A stretch of 64,000 nt of DNA from Kallipyga massiliensis ph2 (GCF_000311985.1 NZ_HE978585.1:124001-188000); one strand, 5' to 3'. Counted from the first letter of the stretch, positions 17,805 to 25,906 are shown. Numbers and translations are program-made. Notes: generated from the letters alone by a model not told the origin.

Positions 17805-18052
17805 GGAGGAGTATGAGGTTTCCCCTCCTTCCTGCCGTTCTCGCCATTTGGAGGGGTATGGGGATACCCCTCCTTCCCCACGTTTTCGCCATTTGGAGGG
17901 GTATAGGGATACCCCTCCTTCCCGCTGTTTTCGTCATTTGGAGGGGCATGGGGATACCCCTCCTTCCCGACATTTTCGCCATTTGGAGGGGCATGAGGAT
18001 ACCCCTCATCCCGCCATTATCGACATTTGGAGGGGTAATGGGGCACCCTTTT
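17805..18052. repeat. 45-bp hairpin repeat cluster B (five full and one partial unit)
   Basis: Dyad cores start at 17805, 17850, 17895, 17940 and 17985, exactly 45 bp apart, with a degenerate unit near 18029 and a partial one near 17771. The best core is GGAGGGGTAT, four bases, ATACCCCTCC, a perfect 10-bp hairpin. TTCCCNNNNTTTTCGCCATT joins the units. The unit equals the reverse complement of cluster A at 9139-9342, so the two clusters are inverted relative to each other. It lies directly upstream of the tyrS promoter. Long frames across it on both strands are an effect of the 45-bp period. Confidence 0.9.
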
Positions 18053-18183
18053 GGGCTCCGCCCAAACCTGCCCTCGCCGGGAGCAGGGGAAGTTGTGTCC
18101 AACTTCCCCTTCCCTTAGGGTCATCCGTGTCGCTTTGTCAATGGCTGCCCGGGCTCCGCCCGGCGTATGTCCATTGACAAAGC
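18050..18183. repeat. Block of nested palindromes
   Basis: Three separate dyads are perfect. TTTGGGC/GCCCAAA with a TCC loop sits at 18050-18066. GGGGAAGTTG/CAACTTCCCC with a 4-base loop sits at 18086-18109. A 13-bp outer stem GCTTTGTCAATGG/CCATTGACAAAGC (18132-18144, 18171-18183) encloses a 6-bp CCGGGC/GCCCGG hairpin. The element GGGCTCCGCCC occurs in both the first and last hairpins. No reading frame with a ribosome site is visible. Confidence 0.85.
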
Positions 18184-18200
18184 TCCCGCTCTCTTGTCTT

Positions 18201-18231
18201 TTTGTCCTGCTATCAAAGGTGGCGACCCCTG
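18201..18231 (+). repeat. Left copy of a direct repeat flanking the hairpin array
   Basis: TTTGTCCTGC followed by TATCAAAGGTGGCGACCC recurs with about five changes at 18696-18726. The two copies bracket the seven-hairpin array and the cruciform block. Confidence 0.7.
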
Positions 18232-18254
18232 ACTATTTGGCGGACCGAAAAAAA

Positions 18255-18533
18255 GTCAGGGGCTGAAACCCTGACAATTAAGAAAATCATGAGAATATCA
18301 GGGATCCAGAACCCTGACAATTCGCAGAATCTCAATAAAATCAGGGCCAAAATAGCCCTGTTAAATGACCAGATTATAAGATTATCAGGGTAAAAACCCT
18401 GTCAATATGAAGAATCCCAAGAAAAGCAGGGCTAAAAAACACCCTGATAAATCGCTTGTACTCGAGATTATCAGGGGTTGAGAGCCCTGATAATTACCCG
18501 GATCTAGCAATTATCAGGGTCAAAGCATCCCTG
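18255..18533. repeat. Array of seven CAGGG/CCCTG hairpins with 43-bp period
   Basis: Seven dyads have arms CAGGG and CCCTG, often extended to TTATCAGGG/CCCTGATAA, with loops of 6-9 bases. Their centres are near 18265, 18308, 18351, 18394, 18437, 18481 and 18524, so steps are 42-44 bp. The best arm pair is 10 bp (18467-18476 with 18485-18494). Sequences between hairpins are AT-rich and not conserved, while the arms are. There is no open frame with start signals and no cas gene nearby. The array ends about 250 bases after the helicase gene's stop codon. Confidence 0.85.
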
Positions 18534-18576
18534 GAGCTAAACAAATTGATGAGTTCAGAGCCGGAGGCAGGAGCCA

Positions 18577-18755
18577 CCGCCGAAGGCGGCTTGCCCTTGA
18601 GGGCATAAGGATAAAATTCGCTAAAATAAAAAAGCCGACGGAAGGAACAAGGAATTGTTGAGTTCGTCGCCGTCGGCGAAGCCAGAAAAGCGAATTTTGT
18701 CCTGCCGTCAAGGGTGGCGACCCTGGCTGACGGCGAAATCGATCCCCAGCCAGGG
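18577..18755. repeat. Cruciform-like block of nested dyads
   Basis: CCGCC/GGCGG (18577-18589) and GCCC/GGGC (18593-18604) are followed by a triple-nested structure. The outer pair is AAAATTCGCT/AGCGAATTTT (18613-18622, 18689-18698). The middle is GCCGACGG/CCGTCGGC (18634-18641, 18670-18677). The inner is AACAA/TTGTT (18646-18659). AGGGT/ACCCT (18711-18724) and CCCTGGCTG/CAGCCAGGG (18721-18755) follow up to the helicase stop. The last could act as terminator or 3' stabiliser for the helicase transcript, though no T-run is present. Confidence 0.8.
18696..18726 (+). repeat. Right copy of the flanking direct repeat
   Basis: TTTGTCCTGC then CGTCAAGGGTGGCGACCC matches the copy at 18201-18231 at about 26 of 31 positions. 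It lies 57 bases from the helicase stop. Confidence 0.7.
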
Positions 18756-18782
18756 CGAGGCTGCCCTAGCCAACCCTCCTCA

Positions 18783-21017
18783 TCAACAGCTCCCAGGGCC
18801 ACCCTCCCCCCAGAAGTCCACAAGGAGGTCTTCCAGGCCATCCTCGCAGAGGTTGTCCAGGATAAAGTCGACCTGGAGGCGGACGGGGAGGAGGAATGCG
18901 TACTTGATGCCGGTGAGGAGGCGGTTGCGGAGGGGCTCATTTCGCTGCAGTAGGTCCCGGACTCCGGTCCGGTCCAGGGTCCCCCGGTCCATGAGGTCCC
19001 GGCGGAGGAGGGACAAGGCTTGGCCCAGGGCGGGGCCCTCCATAGTCCCCTGGCCGGCATTCCAAAGGATGCCGTTGGGGCTGTCCGGAACCCTGGCCAG
19101 GAGCTGGAGATAGAGGGTCCTTTCCATGGCGGTTCCAATAAAGAGGGCCAGCTTGACCCCGCCTTCTCCGGTCTCGTGGGCTTGGATGTAGGTGGGGTCG
19201 GGGTATTTTTCGGCCATGCGACTGAAGGCCTCATGAAAATCGGGCCGAGACAGGATGTCCTCGGGGGGATTGCGGAGGATCTGGACCATCCGCCGGCGGA
19301 GGTGGCCGGAAACTTCCATCCCCTGGCCGCCGAAGGTGGGGCCCTTGCCTTGGGATGCGGGCTTGACCAGGATCTTCCGGGTCCGGTCCAGGATCTCGGT
19401 CACCTCCCAGACTCGGGCGGTCAGGAGGAAACGGGAGCCGACTTGGAGGTCCGGCGAGAGGGGGAGGCGACCGACTCGGTCCTTGCCATGGACCACTTCG
19501 TAGTCATTTTCCGCCTGAAAGAGGGCGTAGAAGTCACGGCTGCCGACTATTTTTTCCCCGGCCAAGCCAATGATGGCCTCTTCCTCTTGGCCCGGGAGGA
19601 TTTCGATGTAGTCCTTGTCCAGGAAGAAATCCAGGAGGTCCTCCAAGTCGGCCCGGCTGGCGAAGGAGAGGGCCGGGATCCGGTCGGGCAGGGCAAAAAT
19701 CTCGGAGAGGGCCATTCCGGACCCTTCTAAAATGAGGGCCAGGACCTGGTGGGCCAGGACGTCATAGGGCTTGGCCAGGGGGGCGATCCCGTCCAGGTCG
19801 CCGGCCCGGACCATGTCCAGAGCCGCCACCCCCTGAAGGAAGGCCTCATCCCGGCTGGCGAAAAAGTGGAGGCGGGCAGGCTGGGGCTTCATTTTGCCCG
19901 AGATGGGGTCGAAGACCTCCCCCCGGCCCGACCGGCCTAAGCGTTGGGAGAGGGAGATGGCTGAGGGGGGCGCTTCCACCTGGACCACGGCATCCACGGA
20001 CCCGATGTCGATCCCCAGCTCCAGGGTGGAGGTGGCGCAGATGGCAAAGGGCCGGTTGGGGTGCTTAACGAAGGCTTCCACCTCCTCCCGGAGGGCCCTC
20101 TCCACCGAAGAATGGTGGGCGAAAATGGCCACATCCATCCCCTCCCTCCGGGCCCGTCGCTTGAGCCCGTCGGCCGTCTCCTCCACCTTCTTCCGGGAAT
20201 TAGGGAAGATGAGGAGGTTCTCTTGTTTCAGGCCGTCGAAGACCCCGTCCAGGAGTCGATTTCCGGCATCCTCATGGAAACCCCCACCCGTCCCGTCGAC
20301 AAGGTCTTCCTCCTCGCGGTACAAAAAGAGGTCTGCCTCAATTTCCCTTTGCCGGCTGTCCATGAGGATCCGGGTGGGGACATCCGAGGGGAAGAAGGCC
20401 TTGACCTCGCCAATGTTGTCCCGGGCCAGGGTGGCCGACATTCCGATGAAGCGGGGCCGGGCCGAGATCCGCCTCATGAGCCGGGCCAGGAGGGAGCGGA
20501 CCTGGACACCCCGGGCCGTGCCCAAAAAGCTATGGACCTCATCCACCAGGACCCACTCCAGGCCGAAGAAAAGCCGGTCGGCCCGCTCGGGGTGGAGGTC
20601 CAGCATGGCCTCCAGGGATTCGGGGGTCATGATGACGATCCCGGCAGGCTTTTCCATGATCTTCTTCTTTTTGGCCGATGAGGCCTCCCCATGCCAAGCC
20701 ACCACCGGGATGTCCAGGTAACGGCAGAGGTCTTGGATCCGCTTGAACTGGTCGTTGATGAGGGCGATCAAGGGGGAAAGGGTCAGGATCCGGACCGACC
20801 CCTCCCCCCAGTCCATGGTGGAGATGGCGGGGAGGTAAGCCGCCTCGGTCTTGCCGGAAGCGGTGGGGGAAGCCAGGACCAGGTTCTGGTCGGTCTCCAT
20901 GACCATCCGGATGGCGGTCTCCTGGATGGGACGGAGGGCCTGCCAGCCCTGGTCATAGATATAGTGGCGGATGGCCGGGTCCAGGCGGTCAAAGGAGTTC
21001 AATGACGTCATCATCAT
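18783..21017 (-). CDS. Lhr-like superfamily 2 DEVH-box helicase, third gene of a TerB/BrxD-like module
   Basis: The 744-residue protein has all main SF2 motifs. Walker A is ASPTASGKTEAAY near residue 50, the motif Ib region reads MTPESLEAML, motif II is VDEVHSF near residue 160, motif III is GMSATLA and motif VI is SQRLGRSGRGE near residue 370. The C-terminal 350 residues resemble Lhr/BrxHII-type accessory domains more than RecQ or UvrB. It probably translocates on nucleic acid. Its start overlaps the ATPase gene by 29 bases, showing coupling. The order TerB-domain protein, BrxD-like ATPase, helicase suggests a joint DNA-processing or defence task; this is inference. It is followed by the structured non-coding region. 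Confidence 0.85.
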   Translation of the reverse strand: MMMTSLNSFDRLDPAIRHYIYDQGWQALRPIQETAIRMVMETDQNLVLASPTASGKTEAAYLPAISTMDWGEGSVRILTLSPLIALINDQFKRIQDLCRYLDIPVVAWHGEASSAKKKKIMEKPAGIVIMTPESLEAMLDLHPERADRLFFGLEWVLVDEVHSFLGTARGVQVRSLLARLMRRISARPRFIGMSATLARDNIGEVKAFFPSDVPTRILMDSRQREIEADLFLYREEEDLVDGTGGGFHEDAGNRLLDGVFDGLKQENLLIFPNSRKKVEETADGLKRRARREGMDVAIFAHHSSVERALREEVEAFVKHPNRPFAICATSTLELGIDIGSVDAVVQVEAPPSAISLSQRLGRSGRGEVFDPISGKMKPQPARLHFFASRDEAFLQGVAALDMVRAGDLDGIAPLAKPYDVLAHQVLALILEGSGMALSEIFALPDRIPALSFASRADLEDLLDFFLDKDYIEILPGQEEEAIIGLAGEKIVGSRDFYALFQAENDYEVVHGKDRVGRLPLSPDLQVGSRFLLTARVWEVTEILDRTRKILVKPASQGKGPTFGGQGMEVSGHLRRRMVQILRNPPEDILSRPDFHEAFSRMAEKYPDPTYIQAHETGEGGVKLALFIGTAMERTLYLQLLARVPDSPNGILWNAGQGTMEGPALGQALSLLRRDLMDRGTLDRTGVRDLLQRNEPLRNRLLTGIKYAFLLPVRLQVDFILDNLCEDGLEDLLVDFWGEGGPGSC

Positions 21018-22272
21018 GGTCGTCCTGATCTCGGACCACCCGGCCCATCCGGCCGAACTGCTTGGCCAGGATGTCCCCCGCTGAGACCTCCGGGTTCTGG
21101 CGGGCCAGCTGGAGAAGGAGGAGGAAGTCCTTGATCACGGCCCGAGGGGTCAGGAACTCATCCGCCCCCGGTCGGTTGAGCTGGGCCTGCATATAGCAGG
21201 CAATGTCCCCATCCGACAGGGCCCGCCCCTCCGGATAGAGGGTCAGGAATACATCCTGGAGCTTTTCCAGGAGGGTGAAAATCTCCTCCGGAGTCAGGGG
21301 GTGGAGGATCTGGAGGGTGGATGAGGTGTCCACCAAGTCCCGAAGGCCGGGGTCCTCCGTCCCGATCCGGCTCTTGAGCGCCCCATAGGAAGCCATTCCC
21401 CGGCGCTCATCGAAAACGGTCTTCCGGGTGGCCGCCAAATTGACATAGAGGCCGGGGACCGCCCCCGACTTGAGGTCGTTGTAGAGGTTGAGGATGCGCT
21501 CATAGTTCTGGTCCCGGGACTGGGTCCGAGGGAGCTTGTAAAGGTTGACCAGCTCGTCGAAATTCACCACAAAGCCAGCAAAACCCATGACCTGGAAGAG
21601 CTCGGCCAGGTTTTGGAGAAAGAGAGTCCAGTTGTCGTCCCGGATGATCTGGCTGATTCCCAGGACCTGCTTGGCCTCGGTCTTGGTGGGGATCTGCCCT
21701 CCCAGCCAGCGGAGGGCCTGGAGCTTCCGGTCCCGGTTCCCCTCCATCATCCCGGAGGCATAGGCCACTAGGGCCTGGCCCAGCTCATAGCGGAGGCCCC
21801 CCGTCTGGAAGTCCTCGACGGTGGCAAAGATCTTTTCCCGGACGACCTCGACGTCCTCCCCCAGACCCGCCATCCAGGCATCCAGGATATGGGCCAGAGC
21901 ATTCCCCTCCCCCGAGGTCCTGGACTGGATCCGCCGGATGACTTCCTGATAGAGGGCAAGGCCCTTGCCGTCGCTGGCCTGGAAGCGGCGGGAGGGCGAG
22001 AGGTCCACGGTCGAGGCCACGAAATTCTTCTGGAGGGCCAGCTGCTGGATGGCCCCCAGCATGAAGGACTTGCCGGACCCGAAATCCCCCACCCAGATCA
22101 TGAGGTCACTTCCCCCCTCCTCCACCCGGCTCAGCCGGTCCGCCACTTCCCGGACCTGGGCCTGACGACCCACCAGGAGGTGGCGGAGGCCCATCCGGGG
22201 GACAATCCCCCCTTCCAGGGCCTGGATGATCTGCTGGGCTTCTCTTTTTCGTATGGGGCGTCTGCTACTCAT
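20989..22272 (-). CDS. BrxD-like P-loop ATPase (DUF2791 family)
   Basis: This is an AAA-type ATPase of about 427 residues. It has Walker A VGDFGSGKSFML near residue 62 and Walker B FVVNFDELVNLY near residue 220. Downstream are an arginine-rich region and LHPLTPEEIFTLLEKL, which fit the BREX BrxD/DUF2791 family. The ATG at 22272 (protein MSSRRPIRKRE) has AAAGGA at proper spacing; an ATG two codons earlier is too close. It overlaps the upstream TerB-domain gene by 8 bases and the helicase gene by 29. No pglZ, brxC, brxL or methylase gene is present, so this is not a complete BREX locus. Confidence 0.83.
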   Translation of the reverse strand: MSSRRPIRKREAQQIIQALEGGIVPRMGLRHLLVGRQAQVREVADRLSRVEEGGSDLMIWVGDFGSGKSFMLGAIQQLALQKNFVASTVDLSPSRRFQASDGKGLALYQEVIRRIQSRTSGEGNALAHILDAWMAGLGEDVEVVREKIFATVEDFQTGGLRYELGQALVAYASGMMEGNRDRKLQALRWLGGQIPTKTEAKQVLGISQIIRDDNWTLFLQNLAELFQVMGFAGFVVNFDELVNLYKLPRTQSRDQNYERILNLYNDLKSGAVPGLYVNLAATRKTVFDERRGMASYGALKSRIGTEDPGLRDLVDTSSTLQILHPLTPEEIFTLLEKLQDVFLTLYPEGRALSDGDIACYMQAQLNRPGADEFLTPRAVIKDFLLLLQLARQNPEVSAGDILAKQFGRMGRVVRDQDDHDDDVIELL

Positions 22273-24421
22273 GGGCATCTTCCTTTCTCAGGGACCGGAG
22301 CCATTCGCCGTCATAGGGGTCCATGACCACCCGGTCCCCATCGACTTCGACCAGCTGGGCTCCAATATCGTCATAGAATGCATCGTTGATGGTACCGAGG
22401 ACCGGAGCCAGGGGCTCATCCGGTCCCCCCACCAGGGCCTGGGCCCGGTCCATGGGGAGGGCAAAGTCCTCATTCTCCACCAAAGCTTCCAGGAGGGCTT
22501 CCGCCCAGGTATCCAGGGGACGGCCGAAGGCTTCTTTGGGGGTGGGAGGGGCTTCCTCCGCCTCTTCCGCCTCCGAAACTTCCTCCCCTTCCGGCGGGCC
22601 TTCAGCATCCTGATCCTCCTCATCGAGGAAGCGGCCCAGGAAGTCCACCGTATCGGCCAGTTTCTCCCGGGAAGCTCGGATGGCCGACCGATTGAGGGTG
22701 AGGGTCCTGGCCTTGGGCGTCCGGAAGCCGGCCAGGATGGCCATCAGGAGGTCGGCCCAGGCCCCTTGGCGGACCAGGCCGGCCCGGATCTCCTCTTCCT
22801 CCGGTCCTAGCCCCTGAGCCAGGCCCGGGTCCTCCATGAGGCGGTCATAGAGGGTCTGGAGGTCCGTGGAGCGAGGTGGGCCCTCTTTTTTGGTGCTGAG
22901 CAGGCCGGCTTGGGACAGAGTCCGGACCATCTCAAGATAGGTCCCCTCCCAGGAGGGGTCCATGAGCCGGGCCCTCTTCCTGGCCTGGGCAGGGCTGGGC
23001 TCCTTCCCCTCCCCTTCCCGCTTGACCGCCATGAGGATCAAGCGGAGGCTTTCCAGGTCGAGGTCGTCGGTCGACCAGCGCTGGAGGAGGGTGAAGGCAT
23101 CCTCCGGGCTCAGCTTGTTGATGATCTCCCGCTTCCGGACCAGGGGGTCCGCCCCCTCTTGGCCCCAGACTTCCGCCATCTTGACCCCGTAGCGGGAGAG
23201 GTGGATCATCCCGGCCATCTCCTCCCCGGATAAGGGAGGGATTTGGTAGGTCTCGATGGTGGCCAGGACAGCCTTTCGGACAGTCAAAGGCAGACGCCTC
23301 TCCAGATTCTGCAGATCTTCCCCGATGGCCAGGGCCGGGAGGCCGGGGATCAGGGCCCGGACCCGGTCCTCAGACAGGCGGAAGATGTTGGAGAGGAGGG
23401 TGTAGTTGTTGGGATTGTCTACCTTCTTGCCCGTGACCGAGCTATAAAGGTAGGTCTTCATGGCCAGGGACCGCCAGCGGATGCTATCGTCTTCCAGGGC
23501 CTCCCGGAGGACGTCGCAGACCCGGTCATAGAGGGCCAGGATCCGCTCCGCCAGAGGCGGGGCTGTCCAGACGAAGGTCTTTTTCAGGGGCTCATGGTCA
23601 AAGCGACGAATTTGGAGGGGGCTATAGTTCCCCTGGGCCTGGATCTTCCCCTCCGGGTCCCACCAGGTCTTCCGGATCCCCGTTTCCGTATAGCCCATGG
23701 CCAGGTATTCCCGGGGCCCGGCCGGAGGAATCTCCTCGACCAGGGCATCCGCCAAGAGGACCAGGTCCTCCAGCCCCTGGTGTCCAAAAGCCCCCTGGAG
23801 GCTCCGGAGGTCCTTGGGGAGGGACAAAGAATCGTCCTCCTCTCGGTCAGGCGAAAAGTGGGCCTCCACCCGGTCCCGGGCATAGGTGGCCAGCCGACGT
23901 AGGAGGGCAGAGGAAAGGAAGACCCCTTGAAAGCGGGCTTCTTCCTCTCCGGACTGGCCGGCAAATCGAGGTGACCAGGTGAAAGCCAGGCCATTGGCAA
24001 AGTTGGCCAGGTGCTCATAGAGGCCCTCGGCCCAGGTCCTCATGGCCTCGCCACCCTCCCTGGCCATCCGGACCTCCCTCTCCTCTTCCTCTAACCGCTT
24101 GCCCTGGATCCAGAGATCCGGCTCCGGACCCATCTCCTGAAAAATCCACCGGGCCCGGGCCTCATCCATTGGCGGCCCGCTATACAGGCGGTTGAGCCAA
24201 AAACCATCCGGCTGGTATTCATGACCCCGGCGGATTTGCCTCATCCGAGACTCCCGCTCTTGGAGACGGGCCCCCTCCTTCATTCCGGATGCTCGGATGT
24301 CCGATCCGGCGACCCCGGATACCTCGAGAATTTCCTTCTCCTCCATCCGGGCCTTCATTCGGTCGACCAGGACCGGGTCCTTAATCTGCGATAGTAGCCA
24401 TTTTGAAAAATCCTGGTCCAT
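22265..24421 (-). CDS. TerB_N/TerB_C domain protein, first gene of the module
   Basis: The 718-residue soluble protein starts MDQDFSKWLL with GGAAGGAGGGGAC before the ATG. Residues of about 70-350 carry WLNRLYSGPPMDEARA and long helices consistent with the TerB_N domain (PF13208). The last 150 residues (TLNRSAIRASREKLADTV, then an acidic Glu-rich linker, then APVLGTINDAFYDDIG) fit TerB_C (PF15615). TerB-type domains are linked to tellurite-resistance-like stress and phage-response systems and may bind metal. A biochemical role is not known. The open frame extends 52 codons upstream without a ribosome site. A promoter is not obvious; TATATA near 24465 is a possible -10. Confidence 0.72.
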   Translation of the reverse strand: MDQDFSKWLLSQIKDPVLVDRMKARMEEKEILEVSGVAGSDIRASGMKEGARLQERESRMRQIRRGHEYQPDGFWLNRLYSGPPMDEARARWIFQEMGPEPDLWIQGKRLEEEEREVRMAREGGEAMRTWAEGLYEHLANFANGLAFTWSPRFAGQSGEEEARFQGVFLSSALLRRLATYARDRVEAHFSPDREEDDSLSLPKDLRSLQGAFGHQGLEDLVLLADALVEEIPPAGPREYLAMGYTETGIRKTWWDPEGKIQAQGNYSPLQIRRFDHEPLKKTFVWTAPPLAERILALYDRVCDVLREALEDDSIRWRSLAMKTYLYSSVTGKKVDNPNNYTLLSNIFRLSEDRVRALIPGLPALAIGEDLQNLERRLPLTVRKAVLATIETYQIPPLSGEEMAGMIHLSRYGVKMAEVWGQEGADPLVRKREIINKLSPEDAFTLLQRWSTDDLDLESLRLILMAVKREGEGKEPSPAQARKRARLMDPSWEGTYLEMVRTLSQAGLLSTKKEGPPRSTDLQTLYDRLMEDPGLAQGLGPEEEEIRAGLVRQGAWADLLMAILAGFRTPKARTLTLNRSAIRASREKLADTVDFLGRFLDEEDQDAEGPPEGEEVSEAEEAEEAPPTPKEAFGRPLDTWAEALLEALVENEDFALPMDRAQALVGGPDEPLAPVLGTINDAFYDDIGAQLVEVDGDRVVMDPYDGEWLRSLRKEDAHE

Positions 24422-24518
24422 GTCCCCTCCTTCCCGGTCCTGCCTTATCTTCATCTGATCATATATACCCCGCTTTTTCGGTAGGACACGGGGAGGGGGT
24501 TGGATTGGGGAAAGGAGG

Positions 24519-24553
24519 AGTGGTGGTTGGCAGAAAAACGCCCAACCACCACT
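24519..24553. repeat. 12-bp inverted repeat between the IclR and TerB-domain genes
   Basis: AGTGGTGGTTGG and CCAACCACCACT form a perfect 12-bp stem around an 11-base loop. There is no T-run after it on either strand. It could be a weak terminator for the IclR transcript or an operator for the TerB-domain operon, whose start is 100 bases further. The rest of the 24422-24632 gap shows nothing clear. Confidence 0.6.
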
Positions 24554-24632
24554 ATTTGCATGGAGCCCATTACACATTAGTTAGAGACTATTTAATTGGA
24601 AAGATTTGATGAATGATATATTTCTATAAGAA

Positions 24633-25394
24633 TTATATTTCATATGAATAAATCTGCTTCGAAGCACTTTTGGAAAGATCCTTCATGTCCTCGATCAGTC
24701 CCTCTGAGAAAGATCTTTTAATGTGTTCTGTAATTCCTGCGGCGGATATGGCATAATTTGCCCTGTTGTCTCCGGAAAAAATAGGGACAGAGACACAAAA
24801 AAGTCCATCTGTTGTTTCCTCTCTATCATAGGAAACACCTTCCTGTCTAATCGCTTCAATTTCTTTTTCAAGTTCTTCCCTTGTCGTTATTGTATTCGCA
24901 GTCATCTTTTTCAATGGTTTTGAAAAAGCATCCTCCAATGCGAGCTCCGGACAAAAGGCAAGAAGGCACTTCCCCATCGCTGTGCAGTGGAGCAAACCAT
25001 GAACCCCGACCGCCGTATTAATACTAATGGAATCCAGCGCAGCAACTTTATCAATATAGATAAATTGATTTCCCATCAAGGTCCCTAAGTGGGTGGTTTC
25101 CTTATATTTCCTGGATAAGTCCACTAATTGGGGGTGGATGATTCGCATCATCTCATCTTGAATATTAATAAAATTTGAATAGGTAAGGAGCTTATATCCT
25201 AAGGAATATTTTTGATTATCCGGGTTCTGTTTTAAAACGCCCAATTCCCTTAGGGTAGCCATGAGGCCAAAAGCGGTGCTTTTGTTTAACTGGGCGAGAG
25301 AGGCGATTTCTGTCATGCTGAGCTCTGAAACCTGCTCGCTGACAAATAAATCCAAAATCGAAAATGCTCGTTCTAAGGATTGTGTTTTTTTCAT
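24633..25394 (-). CDS. IclR-family transcriptional regulator
   Basis: This 253-residue protein has an N-terminal winged helix-turn-helix (LSMTEIASLAQLNKSTAFGLMATL, residues 24-48). A C-terminal IclR effector domain includes TAMGKCLLAF near residue 138 and the end motif ITEHIKRSFSEGL. IclR proteins bind small organic acids or sugars and repress or activate adjacent catabolic genes. It lies 12 bases after the DUF3842 gene, with AAGGGGATC as ribosome site, and shares its promoter. Likely targets are the nickel-pincer/transport operon or the sugar cluster, but this is only positional inference. Confidence 0.88.
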   Translation of the reverse strand: MKKTQSLERAFSILDLFVSEQVSELSMTEIASLAQLNKSTAFGLMATLRELGVLKQNPDNQKYSLGYKLLTYSNFINIQDEMMRIIHPQLVDLSRKYKETTHLGTLMGNQFIYIDKVAALDSISINTAVGVHGLLHCTAMGKCLLAFCPELALEDAFSKPLKKMTANTITTREELEKEIEAIRQEGVSYDREETTDGLFCVSVPIFSGDNRANYAISAAGITEHIKRSFSEGLIEDMKDLSKSASKQIYSYEI

Positions 25395-25406
25395 TGACTG
25401 ATCCCC

Positions 25407-25874
25407 TTATTTCCATCGGTTCTGATCATTTTTCGATTCCAGTAAAAAATCTTTTCCCCTTTCAATCTCCTGTAAAGCCAGGTCAATTAAAGTCGTCATC
25501 GTATAATCTTTGACTCCAACAATCACGTCCTGATTATGGGTGAATGGGATAAAAATCTTTTTTGCATTGGACCGTCCCACAGCGGCGACCATTTTCTCTG
25601 TAATTTCTCCATACAAGGAGTCCACGAGTAATATGGCCATCGGTGCGATGATCACGTCAGCTCTTTTTGCACAGACAACAACAGAATTTTCACCGGTCGT
25701 TCCATGATCGGCTCCCGCTTTAAGCATGGCACTGGTTGCTATACTATTTGTGCCCACAGCGATTAACTCAAAAGGAACATCCAGGTTCATCTTTTTAATG
25801 GATTGAACGAGTAATCGGCCCATCCCCCCGCCTTGCGAATCAATCACTACAATTTCCAACGTTTTTTCTGACAT
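25407..25874 (-). CDS. DUF3842 family protein
   Basis: The 155-residue protein shows the family pattern: IVVIDSQGGGMGRLLV at the N-terminus (a nucleotide-binding-like Gly-rich loop), AVGTNSIATSAMLKAGADHGTTGENSVV in the middle and KKIFIPFTHNQDVIVGV near residue 110. Biochemical function is unknown. It has AGGAG seven bases before the ATG, its own promoter at 25907-25935, and is followed by the IclR gene. In this cluster a link to metal or cofactor handling is conceivable but unproven. Confidence 0.85.
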   Translation of the reverse strand: MSEKTLEIVVIDSQGGGMGRLLVQSIKKMNLDVPFELIAVGTNSIATSAMLKAGADHGTTGENSVVVCAKRADVIIAPMAILLVDSLYGEITEKMVAAVGRSNAKKIFIPFTHNQDVIVGVKDYTMTTLIDLALQEIERGKDFLLESKNDQNRWK

Positions 25875-25906
25875 ATCCTACTCCTTTTGAAGGTTTTCAT
25901 AAGTGT

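Noticed and set aside
17491-18102. Minus-strand frame of 203 residues upstream of tyrS
   Set aside because: It runs through the 45-bp repeats, the promoter and the T-box leader, so it cannot be a conserved protein.
18132-18183. Insertion-sequence inverted repeats
   Set aside because: The 13-bp arms enclose only 26 bases with another hairpin; no transposase gene lies between or near them.
18255-18533. CRISPR array
   Set aside because: The repeated units are short, imperfect hairpins with linkers of about 20-25 bases; there are no conserved long repeats and no cas genes in the window.
18494-19234. Minus-strand frame of 246 residues at the end of the helicase gene
   Set aside because: It overlaps the helicase coding region in another frame, has proline/serine-rich shadow composition and no start signal.
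18783-24421. Complete BREX locus
   Set aside because: Only BrxD-like and Lhr-like proteins are present; PglZ, BrxC, BrxL and a methylase are missing.
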